Shown here one piece after another: positions 57,344-64,000 of a stretch of 64,000 bases of DNA. Position numbers and translations under genes: made by a program. This DNA comes from Dichomitus squalens LYAD-421 SS1. Lineage: Eukaryota > Basidiomycota > Agaricomycetes > Polyporales > Polyporaceae. The stretch is taken from NCBI RefSeq assembly GCF_000275845.1, contig NW_006766888.1:195169-259168 (forward strand), written 5' to 3'. The notes beneath the pieces are model-generated. The model worked only from the letters and a program-made list of their open reading frames with translations, was not told the origin of the DNA and did no database searches. The first letter of the stretch is position 1. Each line of letters starts with the position of its first letter.

Positions 57344-58212
57344 ATGCCTAGATCATCAGCCAAAGCTAAGCTTCATATCAATGAGTTGGCTCTGGCGCTG
57401 GATCTTGCTCGAGCAATGGTAGACGTAGTAGACCAATCAACTCGTCGCCTCGCTAGCGCAGTTGCTATTGATAGTAAGGAAAACAAACCCTTCGCAACTT
57501 GCACATAGTATCTCACGTCTCGTCATTCGTGTGCAGGGGTGCGCCGTAAATGCCCACCACAATCTGTGATAGGCATACTCCACTTCGTCGAGCTTGCGAC
57601 TTGGGAGTTCCAGACGGACCCTTCGCTGCACGGCAAAGTTGTCGAAGTGATCGAAGCACACAGAGTGGGACGGTAAGGGAACACATACCTCGGAAGCGTA
57701 CATTGATTGACTCGGGCTTTGGCCATACCAGTTTGAGCCTGAGGAAGACGCTACTCGAGATAGCCAAGACGTGTCCACGGGCTCCCGACTTTCTTTCTTT
57801 CCTGACTGTCTTCCTTCCGTTAGGTTGGACAATAACTCTAAAGAGGAACCCTGAGAAAAACGATCGGTACGACGCTTTTGCAATAGTGGCACCTGGACCG
57901 AGGCTTGTCCGCCTAGTGGAACTCGATCCTCCAGTCATCCCAGTAAGTAGTTGCTTTGGACCAAGTCACCTCGTTTACGATGGTACTCAAATAGTTCTCA
58001 GAGGCCGTTGGTTAGGGGACAGGTATTTGGTCAGACCCTTGTGTAAATACACGCAATATTACGATCACGATGTTGTCCGCCTAAACGGCGTGCTCATTGG
58101 ACAGGCTGGCCGACGTCGAGGCTGCTGTGCGTCTCCAACCAGGAGGCAAAAAGGACGTCTAGACGTTCTCCCGGTAAGGAACCTTGTTGCGTGTCATTGT
58201 CAGGCACTATAG
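57344..58212 (+). CDS. PAH-like small protein, tandem copy 1
   Basis: Exons 57344-57473, 57537-57672 and 57732-58212, 747 nt, 248 aa (or shorter if the GTAAGT at 57943 is used as a donor). N-terminus MPRSSAKAKLHINELALALD; then VIGILHFVELATWEFQTDPS, LHGKVVEVIEAHRVGR, TLLEIAKTCPRAPDFLSFLT and VFLPLGWTITLKRNP. The helix pattern, the P-LHGK-VE-I segment and the FLP-GW-I ending align with PAH modules (SIN3 PAH1 has [12 protein letters not shown]), but identity is low, so I call it PAH-like. It shares start, intron phases and an exon 2 of identical length (136 nt) with copy 2. The tail after residue 160 is not matched in copy 2, overlaps a DUF4336-derived fragment, and may not be translated as drawn. 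Confidence 0.65.
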
Positions 58213-58350
58213 ATCAACAGCACGCGTGGTTCTCCATCCCTTTCCACCAACCTTTCTCCTGTCGGTGCCCGCTCGACGATCATCAAGCTCAGAAATGGGG
58301 ACGTACGGAGAATGACATGCGTCGTCGGCAACGGACGGGCCTGCTAAGGA
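58140..58350 (+). pseudogene. Truncated 5' fragment of DUF4336 (duplication remnant)
   Basis: GGACGTCTAGACGTTCTC followed by GTAAG (58155-58180) parallels exon 2 of the intact gene at 59847-59872. The stretch 58236-58345 (GTCGGTGCCCGCTCGACG, ATCATCAAGCTCAGAAATGG) parallels its exon 3 (GTCGGCGCTCGCTCGACGG, CATCAAGCTCACTAATGG). Similarity ends near 58350 and no later exons follow, so only the front of DUF4336 was copied along with the PAH-like gene. Confidence 0.65.
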
Positions 58351-58645
58351 GGATCTAGCGCGATGCTCCGGAGCATAGGTCGCATCGTCCTTGAGCGCGA
58401 CTCGCTTGCCCATTCCTATTATCTCAGCTCTCATTTGGTCTTTTGCTGTTATCACATGGCTAAGCCTTGGATTTTGTACAGGATCCGCCACAAGGTACAA
58501 AGCGTATTCATCTGAAGCGCAAAGCGGCTGTGTTTTGCCAACATATGGGCGACGTAAAATTAGATGTTTAATATACGCTTCGACGCTGAACGTGGCTAAC
58601 GACAGCCTTGTGCGAAACAAAGTCAGATCATATCCTTTCATGCGC

Positions 58646-58653
58646 TATATAAG
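58646..58653 (+). promoter_or_regulatory. TATA box of PAH-like copy 2
   Basis: TATATAAG 97 bp upstream of ATG 58750. Confidence 0.5.
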
Positions 58654-58749
58654 CAGCTCCGCTTGCAATGCTGCTGTCCGTCACGACCCTCGCCACATTC
58701 CTCATCGACCTATCGACGGCCTATCGAAAACAAGGTTCACTGTTCCACT

Positions 58750-59395
58750 ATGACTTGCCCATCGGCGACACCGACGCTCGACATCGATCTGCTCACTTTA
58801 GCGCTGGACCAGGCCCGAGCGATGGTACCAGAGGTTAGCAATGGCGGCACCACTCTCTATACTGCTACGACAGATGTCGTCAACAGTGAGTGAAACAGTA
58901 TCAGTCACTTGCACACATCGTCTCATGCGCCGTCGCGTTTATGTAGGAATACGGCCTGTCTGCCAACCACACCTCCTGCTAGATGTGCTCCACTTCATCG
59001 AGCTCGCCACATTCGAGTTCCAGAGTGACCCGTCGCTTCACGGCAAACTTGTCGAGCTGATCAATAGGCACAGGCAAGGACGGTAAGGGAACACCTGCAT
59101 CAGGAGTGGGCACTATCTGACGTTATTGGACAGCCTGGATCTGGAGCAGACAATCCTCGAAGTTGTTAGAACACGTCCACGGTCTCTGGACCTTCTGACC
59201 TTCTTGACGCCCTTCCTTCCGCGCGGTTGGTTGATCATGTTGAAGGTGAATCCTAGCAAAGATTACCAGCATGATGCTCTGGCAATAAAGGCTATAGGAA
59301 GGTCAGTATGCATTATTGAAGTTGACCCTCCTGTGCGCCCGGTGAGTAGTTGTCTTAGACCCAGTCGCATTGGTTACAGTGGTTCTGACGTCTGA
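58750..59395 (+). CDS. PAH-like small protein, tandem copy 2
   Basis: Exons 58750-58885, 58947-59082 and 59134-59395 sum to 534 nt, 177 aa. N-terminus MTCPSATPTLDIDLLTLALD then QARAMV, matching copy 1 (LALALDLARAMV). Core: LLLDVLHFIELATFEFQSDP, SLHGKLVELINRHRQGR, QTILEVVRTRPRSLDLLTFL, TPFLPRGWLIMLKVNP, then IIEVDPPVRPVSSC. As in copy 1 the core looks like a divergent PAH four-helix module: paired amphipathic helices, P-L-H-K-VE-I, and FLP-GW-I at the end. The stop follows 20 residues after the point where copy 1 has a possible donor. No nuclear localisation signal stands out. Function unknown; about half of the aligned residues are identical between the copies. Confidence 0.68.
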
Positions 59396-59742
59396 GACGA
59401 GCAGAAGCCGTTTGTTAAGGGGGAGTTCTTCGGTCAAATGCTGCACCTGTAGATGAAATGTTGAATGTCGATAATGTATATTCTGAATGTACGTGCCTGA
59501 AGAAAGTTGGGATGATCAAAAGGCACTCGCTGTGGGCTATTGATCAGTTACTGTATTTGGGCTCGCGCGCTTGGCGCGGAATGAGCGACGTCACCAGGCG
59601 CGTTCTCGTCGTTCACACTGCTCATGTCGCGCGTCGGATCGGCAAACATGCATCCCGATTCTCACATCGCTTCTCCTCCGTCTCACCACATAATTTCTCG
59701 GTGGGCGAACTCTGACGGTATCTGAGCACTCGCTTTCTCACC
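59396..59742. other. Intergenic: between PAH-like copy 2 and DUF4336 copy 2
   Basis: No exon recognised; holds the DUF4336 promoter. Its counterpart in the duplicated unit (about 57,950-58,140) is only weakly similar. Confidence 0.4.
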
Positions 59743-60976
59743 ATGACTTCCAAGTGCGCTATACGCGAGGTGGGCATGTTTGGTAGAAATGCCGGGAAGG
59801 CTAGCTGACGACGACGTTGCTGCGCGTGCTCATACAAGGTGACGAAGGACGTCTGGACGTTCTCTTGGTAAGTTCTGTCAATGTTCGCCCGTTTGCAAAC
59901 TGGAGAGTCGTAACACACGCAGCCCTTTCTCTCGATTCAACGTCTTCCCCGTCGGCGCTCGCTCGACGGCCATCAAGCTCACTAATGGCGACGTGTGGGT
60001 GCTCGCGTCGTCGCCGTTGGACGACACCGTCAAGAATAAGCTGAAGGAGCTTGGTCCTGTAAAGTGAGTCAATCCCTTTGTGCACGGTGCCTGCGACTGT
60101 ATAAGACGGATGTGCGAAGGTGGATCATTGGGCCGGATGCCGTTCACCATCTCTTCTTGGGAGACTTCAAGAAGGAGTTCCCCGAGGCGAAGCTCATAGC
60201 TGTGGACGAGGCGATTCAGAAGAAGAAGAAAGAAGGCCTCCAGTTTGACGGCGGTACGTGCTGCGGCTATGGAGCAATCTGAGCAGTGCCTCATTTTGGG
60301 GGACAGCGTGGGGCAAGGATAGCCCGGATACGAAGTACGGTTTCGAGGATGATGTGAGCGATTACCTCACTTCGCTCTAGTCTTCTGGGGTTGACGGGAT
60401 GGACGATGCAGATCAAGCACTGGTGCGTGGCTTCCCGGAGGTTTCTGCATTCGACTGTCGCTCAATCCAAAGCAGCTACTTCTCCGGATTCAAGAACAAA
60501 GATGTCGCATTCTTCCACCCTGCATCCAAGACGATGCTCGAAGCCGACCTGCTGTTCAACCTTCCTGCCCGGGAACAGGTATGTGCAAACCCTCACATCA
60601 CAAACTCGCTGGTGAAAACGAATCGTGGTGCAGTATTCTATGACCGGTTCGTCCGGGAAGTTCCCAATCTTCGGCAATTTGAATCCGTACACATGGGCCC
60701 ACAAGAGGTTCGCGTGGACGCTTGGGACCGACAAGGAGTAAGATCATGGCCAGGTTCCGTGACTGTCGTGCTGAACAGACCCACCTATCAGAGCCATGAA
60801 ACGGGACGTCAAGGCAGTGGCAGGCTGGGACTTCGAGAGGATCATTCCATGCCATGGGGTGCGTGACAAGCTAGCTTGATTCGGTGTCACGACTGTGCTG
60901 ATGGTGTCCGTAGGACGTGATTGAGAAGGATGGCAAGGCGGCATGGAAGGAAGCGTACAAGTGGTTCCTCGATTAG
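59743..60976 (+). CDS. DUF4336 domain protein, copy 2
   Basis: About ten exons. ATG 59743 gives MTSKCAIRE (27 nt exon 59743-59769), then VTKDVWTFS (29 nt, 59839-59867), then CPFSRFNVFPVGARSTAIKL and VWVLASSPLDDTVKNKLKEL (59923-60063), WIIGPDAVHHLFLGDFKKEF (from 60120), AWGKDSPDTKYGFEDD, a very short exon IKH, YFSGFKNKDVAFFHPASKTM and LEADLLFNLPAREQ, YSMTGSSGKFPIFGNLNPYT, AMKRDVKAVAGWDFERIIPC and DVIEKDGKAAWKEAYKWFLD, stop at 60974-60976. The splice pattern, including the two tiny 5' exons and the mini-exon before YFS, matches copy 1 at 5653-6991. Metallo-beta-lactamase-like fold by family; reaction unknown. Confidence 0.8.
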
Positions 60977-61364
60977 GTCGGAAGTCGTGTCCGCCATTCA
61001 TATTGTGCTCCCATGCATGAAACAGCTTCGTCCTTGAGGGCATCTTATCGTGGCTCCCACGTTGCAACGGAGACCTCGACCTGCCCCCAGTCGATGTGAG
61101 CATGCCAGCTGACGGAGTAATGTCGTGCGCTCTTCGCTTCCGATAAGATGTGTTCCTTTTTGCAGCCCTTCTCAGGGGCGCGACCCCCTCGCCGGACGTG
61201 TGCAGAGTCCTCAAGGATAAGTGGTATTATGGACAGGCGGACCACAGGACGCTCCAAGGTGGGTTACCTCGAGGCCGACGCGCGTTGGCTGGCCTCACTA
61301 TAACTGGATCCCGCGAGTCGAGATAGGCGAGCTCCTCCGTCTAACACCTTCCACATATACAGCC
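60977..61364. other. Intergenic, nothing recognised
   Basis: Between DUF4336 copy 2 and the zinc-finger gene. Minus-strand open frames lack resemblance to any family. Confidence 0.45.
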
Positions 61365-63733
61365 ATGTCCGAATGCATCACTTGCCACAGAGTCCTCAAG
61401 AACGACGCTGCTCTTCTTCAGCACTGCAGGGACAAGGGTCACCCGTACAGGTCGCCCCTCGTCGCCCGGCAGGCCGCCGCGGCACCCGCCCCAGCGCCCG
61501 TTCCCGCGTCAACTTCTAGCGCTGCCAAGTCTGCCTCGACCTCGACTGCCATCGGTTCCTCCAGCACTCTCTCGCCGCCCGCGTACGAATGCAAGGTGTG
61601 CAGCGTCTCCTTCCGCGACAAGGCGACGTACGATCAGCACAATGCCAGCAAGCACGCCCCAAAGCCGTTCAAATGCGCGCCCTGTGGACTCGAGTTCTCG
61701 TCCGCAGACGCGCTCTCGATCCATTTCAGGCATTTCCCCGTGCACCCGAAGTGCCCCCAGTGCAACTCGGCGTTCGTCGACCAGACGCAATTGAAGCTGC
61801 ACCAGGCTGCGCATCCCAAGTGTGCGCAATGCGACTCGGTGTATCTGAATAAGGTTCAGCTTGAGGAGGTGAGCATCGTGGTGAGCTGGGTGTATGTGCG
61901 TGTCATTCAGAGCATTGTTTGCTGTAGCATGTCGCGGCCGCTCATCCTCCGATGGTGAAGTGTGCTTGTGGGCGCGAGTATGCATCAGGAGACCAGCAGA
62001 AGCACTATCGGGAGTCCGGGAGTCATCCGGTCTGCTTTGTGTGTGGGGAAGGGTTTGCCAACGACTCTATGCTTGACAAGGTGCGAGATCCCATTTCCGA
62101 CCTTAGGCTTGTCCCCTCAACGAAGCATATGCAGCATCTGTCCTCCGCTCACCTTGAGGGCCGTTGCCGTCTGTGCGACAGACAGTTCCGTTCTGCCGAG
62201 GAATTGCAGAACCATTACCACGTGTCATCTGCGCACCCGCACTGTGCGTTGTGCGAGGTTGGCTTCGCAGACGACGAGGCTTGCGACAAGGTTTGCCGTG
62301 CGCCATGGAATGAGATTTGCACGAGCCTTATGGATTCGATAGCATATGTCGACGAACCACCCGCGACCCCCTCCCCGGATCCCATCGCCGCCACCTAGGT
62401 CGCCCTCGCCCGTCCCACAGCAAGCACTCCAAAGTGGCGCCGTGAGTTTCGTAGTCTCTATGCCCATCGTGATGTCTCAATCATGCCTATGCAACGCTTA
62501 GGCATCATCCCTCGACGTCCAGGGCTCCAGTATGCTATCCACACAGTCCTCGCCGATGGTGCAACGTGCTTCCTTGGCTATACCGACGGTGGCGTTCCTG
62601 ACCGAGGTTAAGAGTGAGTCCGATGTCGATGATGATGTATGTTCTTCGCTTCACTTCGGGCCTTTTAAGCGGTTGACGGCGGGCCAAAGACTTACCAGAC
62701 TGTCGAAGCTTCGTCGCACGTTCAAAGGGCAATATCCGAGCCTACGGTTCCCACTGTGTCTTCGATTGGTAAGCTCATGGGTAGACGGACCTCGGGTGGT
62801 TGTTCATCACACGCATCGTCAGGTCCATACAGTGTTCAGGACGAAGCCACTAGTGCTTGGCGTTCTCCAACACTCTCCGAACGCTCCGTGGACTTCCCTG
62901 AGTAAGACTGTTATTAAGTTTCAGAACATCACCTGACCCGTATAGCAGCTTCCGCCGGTATGCTCTGCGCCCCGCCAGCGAATCGACCATATCGCTCCAG
63001 TCCGCCCCGTCCATCATTTCGCGACCGCAGTCGCGGAACAACGGTGACTCTATGTACAACCTCTCGTCCCCTTGCCTGTCTCCAGCCCCCGCCACCACGA
63101 TTGTGGAACCTGTCCCGGAACGCGCTGCGAGCCTGATCAGCCAGAGCGCGTCTCCCCACCCTCAAATATCTATCCAAATCACTCGGTCTGTCTCATCCAT
63201 CTCCGAGCGCCTTTCTCGCGGGGTCACGCCTAGTCCGCGCCCGAGCCTAAGCAGGCAGCCGACCCCTAGGATCCCTTCGCCTATCCTCTCGACGAGATCG
63301 ATGTCTCGTGGGCCCATGACTCCGGTCTTCAGTGCGGCTGTCCCGCGGTCATCTTCTACGCTCAGGTCCTCGCTGGTTGTGGACACGCGTCTGGAATCGG
63401 ACACGGAGGACACCATGCCGCCACAGGCCCTCACGCCGACGCCGAAGCCGAAGCTTCCCAGCCTCGTGGCCCCGTCGAAGCCCGTCTCCGTGCAGGTCTC
63501 GTGGCACTGCAGGATATGCATGCAGGACCCATGCGTCGAGCCCACCGCCACCGCGTGTGGGCACGTGTTCTGTACCGGGTATGTTCCGCGTTCTGGGATT
63601 GGGATGTGTGTGGGGTAGGGAGCTGACACGGAGCGGTCGTGGCAGGTGCATTGTGCAGGAGCTGCTGAAGAGCGGGGGTTGCCCTGTTTGTAAGAAGATG
63701 ATGCTGCTTAGGTTGCACGTGGAGATTGATTGA
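61365..63733 (+). CDS. Multi-C2H2 zinc-finger protein with C-terminal RING finger
   Basis: ATG 61365 opens MSECITCHRVLKNDAALLQH, a C2H2 finger at the extreme N-terminus, followed by an Ala/Pro/Ser linker. Then YECKVCSVSFRDKATYDQHN, FKCAPCGLEFSSADALSIHF, HPKCPQCNSAFVDQTQLKLH, HPKCAQCDSVYLNKVQLEE, and after introns VKCACGREYASGDQQKHYRE, HPVCFVCGEGFANDSMLDK, GRCRLCDRQFRSAEELQNHY and HPHCALCEVGFADDEACDK. A long Ser/Pro-rich region (62400-63480) with uncertain introns precedes a C3HC4 RING: WHCRICMQDPCVEPTATACG, HVFCTG joined to CIVQELLKSGGCPVC, stop at 63733. About nine fingers in all, many CxxC...H of atypical spacing. RING suggests E3 ubiquitin-ligase activity by family; whether the C2H2 fingers bind nucleic acid or protein is unknown. 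Confidence 0.83.
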
Positions 63734-64000
63734 GGGGTGGCTATGTTATGTGTTTCGTTAGGTTAGGTGAGTCTCTTCCTTATTTCGATCATCGATGTGC
63801 TGATGAAGAGGAGCAGGATGTCTCTATGATTGTCTCTCTAGCTGTCGCCGTTGTATCTGTAGCTCGATCAAACTGTTTATCGACCATATTTGGACAACAC
63901 GACTCCTATCGTTCCTTACCCTGTCGAAGTCGACGCATTATTGAGCCTCAGGAGGTGCCTCTGAACACGTTTGTGGACGAAGAAGACAGTCTGAACGGGA
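63734..64000. other. Intergenic to window end, nothing recognised
   Basis: 3' flank of the zinc-finger gene. Confidence 0.5.

Noticed and set aside
1..64000. Search for CRISPR arrays, bacterial operators, riboswitches and replication origins
   Set aside because: Spliced eukaryotic nuclear DNA; no regularly spaced repeats or bacterial signals were seen.
1..64000. Possibility of a biosynthetic gene cluster linking FAD oxidase, esterase and reductase
   Set aside because: They are 5-30 kb apart among housekeeping genes, with no synthase, transporter or pathway regulator nearby.

Overview
The window is nuclear DNA from a filamentous basidiomycete, most likely an Agaricomycete of the Polyporales (wood-decay polypore) type. 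The grounds are dense GT-AG introns of about 45-100 nt, short intergenic gaps, GC-rich coding sequence, and families typical of that group: DUF6533 membrane proteins, a BAS2-like secreted protein, a CBM19-like secreted protein, HAM1-like and DUF4336 proteins. It is a draft assembly with one N-gap. Exon borders below were placed by eye from splice signals and reading frame; where exon lengths sum to a multiple of three I treat the model as supported.

Layout. 0-12 kb: 5' part of the SIN3 corepressor (minus), a triple-repeat BAS2-like secreted protein (minus), a terminal-inverted-repeat element, a DUF4336 gene (minus) diverging from SRP19/SEC65 (plus), a DUF6533 gene (minus) and a second MITE-like element with 32-bp perfect inverted repeats. 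12-19 kb: a secreted FAD-linked (berberine-bridge type) oxidase, then a gene-poor stretch with one small unidentified gene and a possible decayed membrane-protein gene. 19-33 kb: carboxylesterase, serine hydroxymethyltransferase, a tRNA-like sequence, ATP synthase subunit f with a 9-nt exon, a CBM19-like Ser/Thr-rich secreted protein, and a USP-type deubiquitinase. 33-45 kb: an F-box-like protein, a HAM1-like lipid-binding-fold protein, histidinol-phosphate aminotransferase and a MYND-finger protein. 45-54 kb: a medium-chain reductase with two reading-frame lesions, a decayed DUF6533 copy, a mitochondrial AIM9-like kinase interrupted by an assembly gap flanked by a duplicated 254-bp block, and an intact DUF6533 gene. 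54-64 kb: a stand-alone PAH-domain protein, CIAO1, two tandem PAH-like proteins, a second DUF4336 gene and a C2H2/RING zinc-finger protein.

Most genes are unrelated housekeeping functions (secretion, one-carbon metabolism, respiration, histidine synthesis, Fe-S assembly, ubiquitin removal) and form no pathway cluster. The most interesting theme is that a window carrying SIN3 itself also carries three small genes whose main recognisable part is a PAH-type four-helix segment (54.5-59.4 kb). Two of them are tandem duplicates, and the duplicated unit also copied a 5' fragment of the adjacent DUF4336 gene.
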